Source of the DNA: Flavobacterium swingsii
Lineage (GTDB): Bacteria > Bacteroidota > Bacteroidia > Flavobacteriales > Flavobacteriaceae
Direction of reading: 5' to 3'
NCBI RefSeq assembly: GCF_900111965.1
Contig: NZ_FOJT01000002.1
Location: forward strand, 124,001 to 188,000
Length of the DNA: 64,000 bases
Part shown: positions 41,843-52,647 of the stretch, in pieces
Layout of the letters: each line of letters begins with the position of its first letter
How positions within the stretch are numbered: the stretch's first letter is position 1
The notes under the pieces: generated by a model
Database searches by the model: none
What the model was told of the DNA's origin: nothing
The model's input: only the letters and a program-made list of their open reading frames with translations
Translations under genes and position numbers: made by a program

Positions 41843-42186
41843 TCATCATAACACTAATTATAATCGTCATGTTTGGAGCATTCAAAAAAATATTTTCAAA
41901 AACAAACAATTCTGAAATGAAAAAATTAATAACAAATGGAGCGTTTTTAGTTGATGTGCGTACGTCATCTGAATTCTCTCAGGGTAATGTGAAAGGGTCA
42001 GCTAATATTCCTTTAGATCAAATACAAAATCAATTATCAAAATTTAGAGGAAAAGAACATATTATTGTTTTTTGCCGAAGCGGAAACCGGAGTAGTCAAG
42101 CCAAAGCTATTTTAGAACAAAATGGGTTTACTAACATTATAAATGGAGGATCTTGGCTAGATGTAAATGATGCAATCAATAAATAA
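41818..42186 (+). CDS. membrane-anchored rhodanese
   Basis: A 122-residue protein with an N-terminal membrane helix (IIIITLIIIVMFGAF) and one rhodanese domain (FLVDVRTSSEFSQGNVKGSANIPL) with active loop C86-R-S-G-N-R-S. The start at 41818 overlaps the end of cstB by 25 bp in another frame, which implies coupled translation; ATG 41869 would remove the helix. It may carry sulfane sulfur between the YeeE-like transporters and CstB at the membrane. The side of the membrane it faces is not certain. Confidence 0.85.
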   Translation: MPKQNINIIIITLIIIVMFGAFKKIFSKTNNSEMKKLITNGAFLVDVRTSSEFSQGNVKGSANIPLDQIQNQLSKFRGKEHIIVFCRSGNRSSQAKAILEQNGFTNIINGGSWLDVNDAINK

Positions 42187-42258
42187 AAACACGATGGTTA
42201 TTTATTTGATTTAGTGTAGCAAAAAAAATATAAAAATGTCACATCGTAAACTTAAAAT

Positions 42259-42828
42259 ATGGAAATTATAGAATTTATTAAAGAACCTTGGGCATGGTAC
42301 GTCGCTGGACCATTAGTAGGGCTTACAGTGCCAGCATTACTAATTTTAGGAAATAAAAACTTTGGGATTAGTGCCAATTTGCGACATGCTTGTGCGGTTT
42401 GTTTACCTGCAAATATTTCTTTTTTTAGCTACAACTGGAAAAAAGAAATCTGGAATATGTTTTTTGTACTTGGTATTCTAATTGGTGGTATAGTTACTTT
42501 TAGTTTATTATCCAATCCTAATCCAATAGTCATTAATGGGCATTTTAGAACAGAATTAGCCACGTATGGTATTACAAATATCAATGGAATACTGCCAGCA
42601 GGAATTTTTTCTTGGGAAAGCTTATTCACACTTAAAGGCTTTCTGATTATGGTTGTTGGTGGTTTTATGATTGGTTTTGGCTCTCGATACGCTGGAGGCT
42701 GTACTAGCGGACACGCTATTTCGGGTTTGTCTAATTTACAACTACCATCACTAATCGCTACTTGTTGCTTTTTTGTTGGTGGATTGATAATGGCAAATTT
42801 TATTCTCCCTTACATACTTTTACTTTAA
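42259..42828 (+). CDS. YeeE/YedE transporter, half-size subunit 1
   Basis: A 189-residue membrane protein of the thiosulfate-transporter (YeeE/YedE, sulfur transport) family. Helices include YVAGPLVGLTVPALLILG, MFFVLGILIGGIVTFSLL and LIMVVGGFMIGFGSRYAGGCTSGHAISGLSNL, the last carrying the conserved GGCTSGH cysteine used for thiosulfate relay in YeeE. A further pair of cysteines sits in RHACAVCLPAN. It has about half the length of E. coli YeeE, and a partner half follows 9 bp downstream. Confidence 0.88.
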   Translation: MEIIEFIKEPWAWYVAGPLVGLTVPALLILGNKNFGISANLRHACAVCLPANISFFSYNWKKEIWNMFFVLGILIGGIVTFSLLSNPNPIVINGHFRTELATYGITNINGILPAGIFSWESLFTLKGFLIMVVGGFMIGFGSRYAGGCTSGHAISGLSNLQLPSLIATCCFFVGGLIMANFILPYILLL

Positions 42829-42837
42829 AATATAATT

Positions 42838-43335
42838 ATGAAAAATAAAGATCAAAATAAAGATTTTGAAACTCGTTCTTTAGACACGGTTTGCATTAAC
42901 GAAAGTCATTTGAAACACCAATGGTATCACAATATAAAATATCTGATTGTTGGTTTATTATTTGGAATTGTATTCATCAAAGCAGAAATTATAAGTTGGT
43001 ATCGCATTCAAGAAATGTTTCGCTTTCAATCTTTTCACATGTATGGTGTTATTGGTAGTGCTGTTATGGTTGGAATAATTTCTGTTTTTCTAATCAAAAA
43101 ATTCAATATTAAAACCATTTATGGTGAAAAAATAGAGTTCCATGATAAGAAGTTTAATAAAGGACAAATCATTGGTGGGCTAATATTTGGTTCAGGTTGG
43201 GCATTAACTGGAGCATGTCCGGGACCAATTTTCGCTCAAATAGGAACTGGAGCAACAGTAACGATTGTGCCCTTATTTTTTGCAATTGTTGGGACTTGGG
43301 TTTACGGTTATTTTAGAAATAAGTTGCCACATTAA
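42838..43335 (+). CDS. YeeE/YedE transporter, half-size subunit 2 (DUF6691-like)
   Basis: A 165-residue partner of the preceding gene. A 30-residue charged N-terminus precedes about four helices (YLIVGLLFGIVFIKAEII, MYGVIGSAVMVGIISVFLI, IIGGLIFGSGWALTGACPGPIFAQIG). The conserved cysteine of the second half is in GACPGP. The two halves should form one pseudosymmetric channel for thiosulfate or a similar sulfur compound. End of the sulfur module; a weak hairpin follows. Confidence 0.88.
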   Translation: MKNKDQNKDFETRSLDTVCINESHLKHQWYHNIKYLIVGLLFGIVFIKAEIISWYRIQEMFRFQSFHMYGVIGSAVMVGIISVFLIKKFNIKTIYGEKIEFHDKKFNKGQIIGGLIFGSGWALTGACPGPIFAQIGTGATVTIVPLFFAIVGTWVYGYFRNKLPH

Positions 43336-43463
43336 TTTTGTATATTCATTTCAGAAAGGTGCTAAATGGTTTTAGAAAATTAAATGTTAATTATTATGAG
43401 ATATGCCAACTATTTAGTATAAACAATCAAAATTGGAATAGTTGAGTAAGTATTTTTTCAAAG

Positions 43464-43489
43464 CGTCTCAAATATCGGGATGTTTTTTT
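43464..43489 (+). terminator. possible terminator of the sulfur module
   Basis: CGTCTC / GGGATG with wobble pairs around AAATATC, followed by T7. Imperfect stem, but well placed 128 bp after the last gene. Confidence 0.4.
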
Positions 43490-43567
43490 ATTAAAAACTA
43501 TTCATAAAATGTTAATAACTTAAAGGTAATTTAGGGTATTATTCTAACAAAAGTAGCTTCATTTTTA

Positions 43568-43575
43568 TATATTTG
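43568..43575 (+). promoter_or_regulatory. -7 element of gyrB
   Basis: TATATTTG, exact consensus, 41 bp before the gyrB ATG. No good -33 TTTG at the usual distance. Confidence 0.6.
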
Positions 43576-43610
43576 CGTGTTAGACAAAAATTACATTTTT
43601 TTTAGAATAA

Positions 43611-45560
<1,950 letters not shown>

Positions 45561-45567
45561 ATAAAAG

Positions 45568-45606
45568 GTTTAATCGGTTAATCGTTTTTCGTTTAACCGA
45601 TTAAAC
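45568..45606. repeat. 14-bp inverted repeat between gyrB and mdh
   Basis: Arms GTTTAATCGGTTAA / TTAACCGATTAAAC around an 11-nt loop, 8 bp after the gyrB stop. May act as a weak terminator or mRNA end; it belongs to a sequence type common between flavobacterial genes. Confidence 0.7.
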
Positions 45607-45644
45607 AAATAAACTAATTACCAAATAAACAAATAAACTTAAAA

Positions 45645-46580
45645 ATGAAAGTTACAGTAGTAGGAGCAGGAAACGTAGGAGCATCTTGTGCAGATGCTAT
45701 TTCTTATAGAGGAATTGCAAGTGAAGTAGTATTATTAGATATCAAGGAAGGTTTTGCCGAAGGTAAAGCTATGGATATCATGCAATGTGCTACCAATACA
45801 GGTTTTAATACGCAATTATCTGGAGTTACAAACGATTATTCTAAAACAGCAAACAGTGATGTTGTTGTAATAACCTCTGGAATTCCAAGAAAACCAGGAA
45901 TGACTCGTGAGGAATTAATTGGTATTAATGCTGGAATCGTTAAGTCGGTTGTAGAAAACGTATTGGTTCATTCTCCAAATACTATTGTAGTAGTGGTTTC
46001 GAACCCAATGGATACAATGACTTACTTAGCATTGAAATCTACAGGTTTACCAAAAAATAGAATTATCGGAATGGGTGGTGCTTTAGATAGCTCACGTTTC
46101 AGATATTATTTGTCAAAAGCATTAGACAAACCTGCAAATGATGTTTCTGCAATGGTTATTGGTGGTCACGGTGATACAACTATGATTCCATTAACAAGAT
46201 TGGCTTCTTATAACGGAATTCCAGTTTCTGAATTTCTTTCTCAAGAGCAATTAGATAAAGTAGCTGCTGATACTATGGTTGGTGGAGCAACATTAACAGG
46301 ATTATTAGGAACTTCAGCTTGGTATGCTCCAGGAGCTTCAGTTGCTTATCTTGTAGATAGTATTTTGAATAATCAAAAGAAAATGATCGCTTGTTCAGTG
46401 ATGCTTGACGGAGAATACGGACAATCAGATATTTGTATCGGAGTGCCTTGTATTATTGGTAAAAACGGTATCGAAGAGATTGTTAAAATCAGCCTAAACG
46501 ATAACGAAAAGGCATTATTTGTAAAAAGCGCTGATGCTGTTCGTAATATGAATGCTGATTTAAAATCAGTTTTAGCTTAG
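45645..46580 (+). CDS. mdh: malate dehydrogenase
   Basis: NAD-dependent malate/oxaloacetate interconversion in the TCA cycle. 311 residues, LDH-like type. Rossmann motif VVGAGNVGASCADAI, the Asp that selects NAD (VVLLDIKEG), ITSGIPRKPGMTREELI with the mobile-loop arginine, VVSNPMDTMTYLA, and the catalytic His in IGGHGDTTMIPL. Start ATG at 45645 follows a run of AAATAAAC. Monocistronic apart from the gyrB neighbour. Confidence 0.95.
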   Translation: MKVTVVGAGNVGASCADAISYRGIASEVVLLDIKEGFAEGKAMDIMQCATNTGFNTQLSGVTNDYSKTANSDVVVITSGIPRKPGMTREELIGINAGIVKSVVENVLVHSPNTIVVVVSNPMDTMTYLALKSTGLPKNRIIGMGGALDSSRFRYYLSKALDKPANDVSAMVIGGHGDTTMIPLTRLASYNGIPVSEFLSQEQLDKVAADTMVGGATLTGLLGTSAWYAPGASVAYLVDSILNNQKKMIACSVMLDGEYGQSDICIGVPCIIGKNGIEEIVKISLNDNEKALFVKSADAVRNMNADLKSVLA

Positions 46581-46599
46581 TTTATTAACTGCAAATTAT

Positions 46600-46680
46600 A
46601 CTAAGAATTTCACGGTGTTCACAAAGAATTTAGAAACCTAGTGAACTTTGTGAAATTCTTTGTGTTCTTTGTGGTTAAAT
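46600..46680. repeat. intergenic AACTTTGTG-type repeat, copy 2
   Basis: AAGAATTTCAC pairs with GTGAAATTCTT and GTTCAC with GTGAAC around AAAGAATTTAGAAACCTA, a sizeable hairpin after mdh. Its right half (TAGTGAACTTTGTG onward) matches 36186-36223. A TTTG inside it (46659-46662) sits 21 bp from the secDF -7 box. Confidence 0.8.
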
Positions 46681-46691
46681 TTATATATTTG
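46659..46691 (+). promoter_or_regulatory. secDF promoter
   Basis: TTTG at 46659-46662 and TATATTTG at 46684-46691, spacer 21 bp. The -33 box lies within the mobile repeat, so the promoter may have been assembled partly from it. Confidence 0.6.
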
Positions 46692-46783
46692 CACGTTTTG
46701 TGAAAATATGGTAGTGTTTTTACCGTATTTTTATAATTCAAAATAAAGAAATCAAACAGAGAATTAATTAATTTTTACACAGA

Positions 46784-49750
46784 ATGCATAATAGAGGACT
46801 TATTAAATTTATTGCAATAATATTTGCACTGGTAAGTATTTACCAACTTTCTTTCACATTTGTTGCTAATAAAGTAAAAAGTGATGCAAAAGCCATTGCA
46901 GCTGGACAACCAGAAAGAGAAGTAAAATATCTTGACTCGATAGGGAAAGAAAATGTGTTTAACCTTGGTTTTACAAATTTCACTTATGATGAGGTAAAAA
47001 CAAAACAAATTAACAAAGGTCTTGACTTAGAAGGTGGTATCAATGTGATATTGCAAATCTCTGTTAAAGACGTGTTGAAACAATTAGCTAATAACTCTAC
47101 AAATCCAGTATTTGTTAAGGCTTTGGCTGATGCAAAAACAAATCAAAGAGGAAATCAGTCTTATTTAAATGCTTTTTATGACGCTTTTGATGCAAATTCT
47201 AACGGAACTACATTATTATCTTCACCAGATATTTTTGGAAACAGAAATTTAGCAGAAGAGATTAAAATGCAAATGTCAGATTCTGATGCTAAAAAAGTAA
47301 TTAACAAAAAAGTTGAAGAATCTATCGAAAGTGCTTTTAGAGTACTTCGTGAGCGTATCGACAAATTTGGTGTAACACAACCTAATATTGTAAAGTTAGG
47401 AAGTACAGGTCGTATCTTAGTTGAGCTTCCAGGAGCAAAAGATGTAGATAGAGCAAAAAAATTATTATCTAGTACAGCACAATTAGAATTTTGGGAAACA
47501 TTAAAAGTTGAAGAAATTGGTAGCTATTTAGGTTCAGTAAATGAAGCTTTAAAGAAAACTGAAAAATCAGTAGTAGCTGAAGCTCCAAAAGCAACTTCAA
47601 AAATTGATTCTTTACTAGTAGATAAAACTGTAAAAGATTCAACTGCAACTAAAGCAGATGCTGGTCCGTTTTTTAGCAAAATCGTTAGCGGAGGACAACA
47701 AGGAAGTCCAGTATTAGCTTACGTAAAATCTAAAGATACAGCAGCAATTAATAGTTATTTCAAACGTTCAGATATCAAAGCTTTATTACCAAGTGATTTA
47801 GTAGATACTAAATTCGTTTGGGGAAAACCTTCTGAAAAAACAGGTGATGTTGTTGAATTATATGCATTAAAAGGAAACAGAACAAACACACCTCCTATGA
47901 GTGGTGGCGTACTTGTAGATGCTTCTAATTCGTATGATCAAATGGGAAAACCATCGGTAACGATGCAAATGAATGGTAAAGGAGCAAAAATCTGGGAAGA
48001 ACTAACAGGAAGAGCTTATACTCAAAAAAGTAATATTGCCATTGTTTTAGATAATGTTGTTTACTCAGCTCCAGGTGTTTCTTCTGGACCAATTTCTGGA
48101 GGACGTTCTGAAATTTCTGGTGCATTTACTATCGATGAAACTAAAGATTTAGCTAACGTTTTGCGTGCTGGTAAATTACCTGCAGCTGCAGAAATTGTTC
48201 AATCGGAAGTAGTAGGGCCATCATTAGGACAAAAAGCTATTGATAGTGGTTTAGCTTCTTCTATCGTTGGTTTATTACTTGTTTCATTATGGATGTTACT
48301 TTATTATGGTAAATCAGGTTGGTATGCAAATATTGCTTTGGCAGTAAACTTATTATTCCTTTTTGGAGTAATGGCAAGTTTTGGTTTTGTATTAACATTG
48401 CCAGGTATTGCAGGTATCGTTTTAACAATGGGTACAGCAGTAGATGCTAATATTATTATATACGAACGTGCAAAAGAAGAATTGCGTGCAGGATTAAGTC
48501 TTGATGAAGCGGTTAAAAAATCATTCAGTTGGACAGGAGCAATGCGTTCTATCATTGATGCAAACGTAACGCATATTTTAACAGGATCTATTCTTTATAT
48601 TTTCGGAACAGGACCTATCAAAGGATTTGCATTAACATTATTAATAGGTATTATAACTTCATTATTTACTTCTATTTTTATTACAAGAATATTCTTAGAT
48701 AGAGCCGTTGCAAAAGGAACTAAACTAGAATTTGCAAACAGTTGGTCTAAAAACTGGTTTACAGGATTTAATTTTGACTTCTTAAGAATAAAAAGAGGAA
48801 CTTATATTTTCTCATCTTGCGTTATTATTATCAGTTTAGTATCTATTTTCTTTGTAAATGGATTAGATGAAGGTGTCGATTTTGTTGGAGGAAGAACTTT
48901 TCAAGTGAAATTTGAGAAACCAGTAGAATCTTCAGCTGTTGCTGCAGAATTGTCTAAAGTATTCGGAAGTGCTGAAGCAAAAATATTCGGTACAGATGAT
49001 CAACTTAAGATAACTACAAAATATAAAATTAAAGAAGAAGGAGTAAACATTGATACAGAAGTAAATCAAAAATTATATGATGTACTTAAAGGTCACTTCT
49101 CTGCAGATATGACTTATGAAAAATTTATCAATGCTTACGATGGTAAAGAATTAGGTGTATTACAGGCTTCAAAAATAAGTCCAGCCATTTCAGCAGATAT
49201 TAAAACGAACTCATTTTGGGCAGTTTTAGGAGCGATGTTGGTTGTAGCATTATACTTAGTAGTATCTTTTAGAAAATTAGGTTATTCATTAGGAGCATTA
49301 GCTGCTGTTGCGCATGACGTTATATTTGTATTGGGTATTTACTCTTTATGTTATAAATTTATGCCTTTCCACATGGAAATGGATCAGCACTTTATTGCAG
49401 CAATTCTTACTGTTATTGGTTATTCTATGAATGATACTGTAATTGTATTTGACAGAATTAGAGAATTCCTTGACGGAAACAGAAAAGGAAATATTAACCA
49501 AATTGTAAATGACTCTATTAATACTACATTATCTAGAACAATCAATACTTCATTAACTATGTTATTGGTATTGTTGATTATGTTTATCTTTGGTGGAGAA
49601 TCAATTAGAGGATTTATCTTTGCAATGTTAATAGGTATTGCCATAGGAACTTATTCATCTTTGTTTATTGCGACGCCAGTATTGGTTGACACAATGTCTA
49701 AAAAAGACAAAGAAGAAATAAATGCAAGACACGCGAAAGCAAACGCATAA
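46784..49750 (+). CDS. secDF: protein translocase subunit SecDF (fused)
   Basis: A 988-residue inner-membrane proton-driven factor that pulls proteins through SecYEG. SecD part: first helix (LIKFIAIIFALVSIYQLSF), the conserved LDLEGGINVILQIS, a large periplasmic P1 region to about 470, then GPSLGQKAIDSGLASS and the LTLPGIAGIVLTMGTAVDANIIIYERAKEEL helices. SecF part begins near 655 (IKRGTYIFSSCVIII), with GLDEGVDFVGGRTF, and repeats the transport motif in AILTVIGYSMNDTVIVFDRIRE. An insert of about 100 residues (SVVAEAPKATSKIDSL) in P1 is typical of Bacteroidota. Confidence 0.96.
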   Translation: MHNRGLIKFIAIIFALVSIYQLSFTFVANKVKSDAKAIAAGQPEREVKYLDSIGKENVFNLGFTNFTYDEVKTKQINKGLDLEGGINVILQISVKDVLKQLANNSTNPVFVKALADAKTNQRGNQSYLNAFYDAFDANSNGTTLLSSPDIFGNRNLAEEIKMQMSDSDAKKVINKKVEESIESAFRVLRERIDKFGVTQPNIVKLGSTGRILVELPGAKDVDRAKKLLSSTAQLEFWETLKVEEIGSYLGSVNEALKKTEKSVVAEAPKATSKIDSLLVDKTVKDSTATKADAGPFFSKIVSGGQQGSPVLAYVKSKDTAAINSYFKRSDIKALLPSDLVDTKFVWGKPSEKTGDVVELYALKGNRTNTPPMSGGVLVDASNSYDQMGKPSVTMQMNGKGAKIWEELTGRAYTQKSNIAIVLDNVVYSAPGVSSGPISGGRSEISGAFTIDETKDLANVLRAGKLPAAAEIVQSEVVGPSLGQKAIDSGLASSIVGLLLVSLWMLLYYGKSGWYANIALAVNLLFLFGVMASFGFVLTLPGIAGIVLTMGTAVDANIIIYERAKEELRAGLSLDEAVKKSFSWTGAMRSIIDANVTHILTGSILYIFGTGPIKGFALTLLIGIITSLFTSIFITRIFLDRAVAKGTKLEFANSWSKNWFTGFNFDFLRIKRGTYIFSSCVIIISLVSIFFVNGLDEGVDFVGGRTFQVKFEKPVESSAVAAELSKVFGSAEAKIFGTDDQLKITTKYKIKEEGVNIDTEVNQKLYDVLKGHFSADMTYEKFINAYDGKELGVLQASKISPAISADIKTNSFWAVLGAMLVVALYLVVSFRKLGYSLGALAAVAHDVIFVLGIYSLCYKFMPFHMEMDQHFIAAILTVIGYSMNDTVIVFDRIREFLDGNRKGNINQIVNDSINTTLSRTINTSLTMLLVLLIMFIFGGESIRGFIFAMLIGIAIGTYSSLFIATPVLVDTMSKKDKEEINARHAKANA

Positions 49751-49770
49751 TCGTTTTAAAATATAATATT

Positions 49771-49806
49771 AAAAAATCCTTCGTTGTAAAACGGAGGATT
49801 TTTTTT
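49771..49806 (+). terminator. terminator after secDF
   Basis: Hairpin AATCCTTCGTT / AACGGAGGATT (one G-T pair) around GTAA, flanked by A6 and T7. Confidence 0.85.
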
Positions 49807-49856
49807 GTACATTTATTTTAAACGAAATTAAGTCGAAGCTCAATAAAATAAAGCAA

Positions 49857-50195
49857 ATGAACACAATAACTTGGTCAGATTTCGAAAAAGTAGAAATGCG
49901 AATCGGAACAATAATAGAAGTTAATGATTTCCCAGAAGCACGAAAACCAGCGTACCAACTCATCATCGATTTTGGGATAGAAATAGGTATAAAAAAGACG
50001 TCAGCGCAAATAAAAAAGCGTTATATAAAAGGAGATTTATTAAACAAACAAATTGTTGCGGTAGTCAATTTTCCTGTAAAGCAAATAGGCAAGTTTATGA
50101 GCGAATGTTTGGTTCTTGGCTCGATAGGAAATGAAAACGATATTGTTTTACTTTCTTCTGATATTAAAGTAGAAAACGGCTTGAGAATTGGATAA
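49857..50195 (+). CDS. csaA: CsaA-like tRNA-binding protein
   Basis: A 112-residue OB-fold protein of the tRNA-binding domain family. ITWSDFEKVEMRIGTIIEV is the typical first strand, followed by ARKPAYQLIIDFG, IKKTSAQIKKRY, and VAVVNFPVKQIGKFMSECLVLG. In other bacteria CsaA binds unfolded proteins and has secretion-linked chaperone activity, which would suit its place after secDF, although a terminator separates them. It could also be a free tRNA-binding protein. It ends at a bidirectional terminator. Confidence 0.9.
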   Translation: MNTITWSDFEKVEMRIGTIIEVNDFPEARKPAYQLIIDFGIEIGIKKTSAQIKKRYIKGDLLNKQIVAVVNFPVKQIGKFMSECLVLGSIGNENDIVLLSSDIKVENGLRIG

Positions 50196-50196
50196 A

Positions 50197-50228
50197 AAAA
50201 AGCCCAAAAATAATAATTTTGGGCTTTC
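50197..50228. terminator. bidirectional terminator between csaA and the DUF3276 gene
   Basis: AAAGCCCAAAA / TTTTGGGCTTT around a 7-nt A/T loop. The T-run is strong on the minus strand (T8) and weak on the plus strand. Confidence 0.8.
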
Positions 50229-50240
50229 ATTTGTGATTAA

Positions 50241-50630
50241 TTAAATATCATCAAAATCTATATCAGTAAAATTTTCAGTAGATGGTATTTCTTCGTCAGA
50301 TGATGATTTATCTGAAATGTATTCTTTCTTAAAATCCTTTTGATGCCTTTCCGAGATTACTTCTTCACCTTTGTTATTTAGTACATAAGAAGTCATTTCT
50401 TCTAGAATTTCAGCGAAAGCGGTAAAATCTTCTTTGTACAAATAAATTTTATGCTTTTTGAAGTGAAAAGAACCATCTTCTTCGGTAAATTTCTTGCTTT
50501 CGGTTATGGTTATGTAATAATCATCAGCTTTTGTAGAGCGAACGTCAAAAAAATAAGTTCTTCTTCCGGCTCTTAATACTTTAGAAAAAATCTCTTCCTT
50601 TTCTAACATATCATTTTCATTCCTATTCAT
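50241..50630 (-). CDS. DUF3276 / PUR-alpha-like protein
   Basis: About 129 residues. ATG 50630 (MNRNENDMLEKEE) is chosen over the frame start at 50693, which would touch the next gene's stop; ATG 50609 is possible. The PUR-like repeat reads EEIFSKVLRAGRRTYFFDVRSTKADDYYITITESKKF and HKIYLYKEDFTAFAEILEEM. PUR domains bind single-stranded nucleic acid; structures from Bacteroidota exist but the cellular role is unclear. The tail is acidic (SSSDEEIPSTENFTDIDFDD). Confidence 0.85.
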   Translation of the reverse strand: MNRNENDMLEKEEIFSKVLRAGRRTYFFDVRSTKADDYYITITESKKFTEEDGSFHFKKHKIYLYKEDFTAFAEILEEMTSYVLNNKGEEVISERHQKDFKKEYISDKSSSDEEIPSTENFTDIDFDDI

Positions 50631-50693
50631 TCTATCGGTTTTTGGTTGTTTTGTTTCGTCAAAAGTGAAAAAAAAATCAGAACAAAACAACAA

Positions 50694-52454
50694 TTATAAC
50701 ATTTCTTTTTCAGCAATTTGTTTCAAATACAAAGCATTGTAATAACCTTCTTGGTTTACTAATTGATTATGAGTGCCTTCTTGTACAATCGTCCCATTAT
50801 CTATGATAATAATTTTATCCGCATTTTTTGCCGACGAGACTCTATGGCTTACAATTATTGTGGTTGTATCCTTACAAATAACTTGAAGGTTATTCAAAAT
50901 AGTTTCTTCGGTTTCGGTATCTACAGCAGACAAACAATCGTCTAATAATAAAATTTCGGGATTGCTAATAATCGCTCTCGCTATAGAAACTCGTTGTTTT
51001 TGTCCGCCAGAAAGTGTGATTCCGCGTTCACCAAGAATAGTTTCGTATTGGTTTTTAAAACCAATAATATTATCATGAACTACAGCGTTTTTTGCTGCAA
51101 CAATCACTTCTTCGTCGGAAGCATTTTCTTTGCCAAATTTGATGTTGTTTTTTATAGTATCCGAAAACAAAAATGCATCTTGCGGTACAACTCCAATACT
51201 ATTGCGCAAATCTTTTAGGTTTGCTTCAGGAAGTTGCACACCATCAATCGTTATATTACCAGAAGTCGGATCATATAACCTGCTTATTAATGATAAAATA
51301 GTCGATTTCCCTGAGCCAGTTCGTCCTATAATAGCCAAAGTTTCTCCTTTATTTACCGAAAAACTAATAGTATCTAAAGCTTTAATGTTTGTATCTTCAT
51401 AAACCAGTGACACTTTATCAAATTTGATATTCCCAGTAAAAGTCATGGGAGTCAGATTATTATTTTTAATTTCAGGTTCGATTTTCAAAAATTCATTAAT
51501 ACGTTTTTGAGAGGCTTCAGCTTCTTGTATCAATGAAGAAACCCAACCTATTGTGGCAACTGGCCAAACCAACATATTTACATCTAAAATAAATGTAGCA
51601 ATATCTCCAATAGATTTTATACTTCCGTTAATGTACATCATACCACCCAAAAAGACAACCAGAAGATTGCAAATACCTATCAATAGTAAAATAAGCGGAC
51701 TAAATAATGCTTGTGTTTTAGCCAATTTCATGCTCTTTTCATTACTTTGTAACGATAAAATATCGAATTCATCTTGTTTATTTTTTTCGATGCTATAAGC
51801 TTTAATTACTCGAATTCCAGAAAACATTTCCTGAGAAAAATTAGATAAGCTTGATAAATTTTCTTGAAAAACTGTACTACGAGTATTAATTTCGGTACTT
51901 AATTTGAAAATTAAATAAGCAAGAATTGGTAAAGGTAAAAGCGTATATAAGGTAAGTAAAGGAGAAATCTGACACATGTATACAATGATAATTGTAAAGC
52001 TAATCACAGTATTGATGGTGTACATAACCGCAGGTCCAACATACATTCTTACTCGACTCACATCTTCGCTAATGCGATTCATCAAATCTCCAGTTCTATT
52101 TTGTTTGTAAAAATTTTGAGTCAAATTTTCGTATTGTTTAAAAATCTCATTTTTTAAATCAAATTCAATATGTCTAGACATAACGATAAGCATCTGACGC
52201 ATAAAAAACGTTAATATAGCTGCTAATAGAGTAGTTCCTAATATCAGCAAAATATTTTTCAATAAAATTTCTCTAACAATAACAGGATTTGACGCATTCA
52301 ATTTCAAATGTTCTTCAATTGCATTTATAGAGCTTCCTATTAATTTTGGAGTAAATAACGAGAATATTCGGGCAGCAATGGTAAATAATATTCCTAGTAA
52401 AAAATGAAATTTGTATTTAAAAAAATAAGGGTTTAGATAGCGTAATTCTTTCAT
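50694..52454 (-). CDS. MsbA-like ABC exporter (fused permease-ATPase)
   Basis: A 586-residue half transporter that works as a homodimer in the inner membrane. Six helices in the first 310 residues, with the intracellular-loop motif NRTGDLMNRISEDVSRVRMYVG. The ATPase has Walker A GRTGSGKST, Q-loop VVPQDAFLFSD, signature LSGGQKQR, Walker B ILLLDDCLSAVD and switch His in IIVSHRVSSA. It could flip lipid A or export drugs; the substrate is not evident. Single gene, minus strand, divergent from leucine dehydrogenase. Confidence 0.9.
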   Translation of the reverse strand: MKELRYLNPYFFKYKFHFLLGILFTIAARIFSLFTPKLIGSSINAIEEHLKLNASNPVIVREILLKNILLILGTTLLAAILTFFMRQMLIVMSRHIEFDLKNEIFKQYENLTQNFYKQNRTGDLMNRISEDVSRVRMYVGPAVMYTINTVISFTIIIVYMCQISPLLTLYTLLPLPILAYLIFKLSTEINTRSTVFQENLSSLSNFSQEMFSGIRVIKAYSIEKNKQDEFDILSLQSNEKSMKLAKTQALFSPLILLLIGICNLLVVFLGGMMYINGSIKSIGDIATFILDVNMLVWPVATIGWVSSLIQEAEASQKRINEFLKIEPEIKNNNLTPMTFTGNIKFDKVSLVYEDTNIKALDTISFSVNKGETLAIIGRTGSGKSTILSLISRLYDPTSGNITIDGVQLPEANLKDLRNSIGVVPQDAFLFSDTIKNNIKFGKENASDEEVIVAAKNAVVHDNIIGFKNQYETILGERGITLSGGQKQRVSIARAIISNPEILLLDDCLSAVDTETEETILNNLQVICKDTTTIIVSHRVSSAKNADKIIIIDNGTIVQEGTHNQLVNQEGYYNALYLKQIAEKEML

Positions 52455-52598
52455 TTTATATAAATAATGGTGTATAAAAGCTATTTTTTTTAATAAAAGC
52501 TATTAATTGTTTAAAATTCTGATTATTATGTAATTACGAATTCAATAATATTTTATTAACAATTAGCTTTAATTTTATGAATTTTTGAATTAAATGCG

Positions 52599-52606
52599 TA
52601 ATTTTG
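52599..52606 (+). promoter_or_regulatory. -7 element of the leucine dehydrogenase gene
   Basis: TAATTTTG matches TAnnTTTG, 41 bp before the ATG. The -33 partner is not well spaced. Confidence 0.5.
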
Positions 52607-52647
52607 CACCGACTTTTTAAAAAGACACAATCTAAAAAATATTCATT

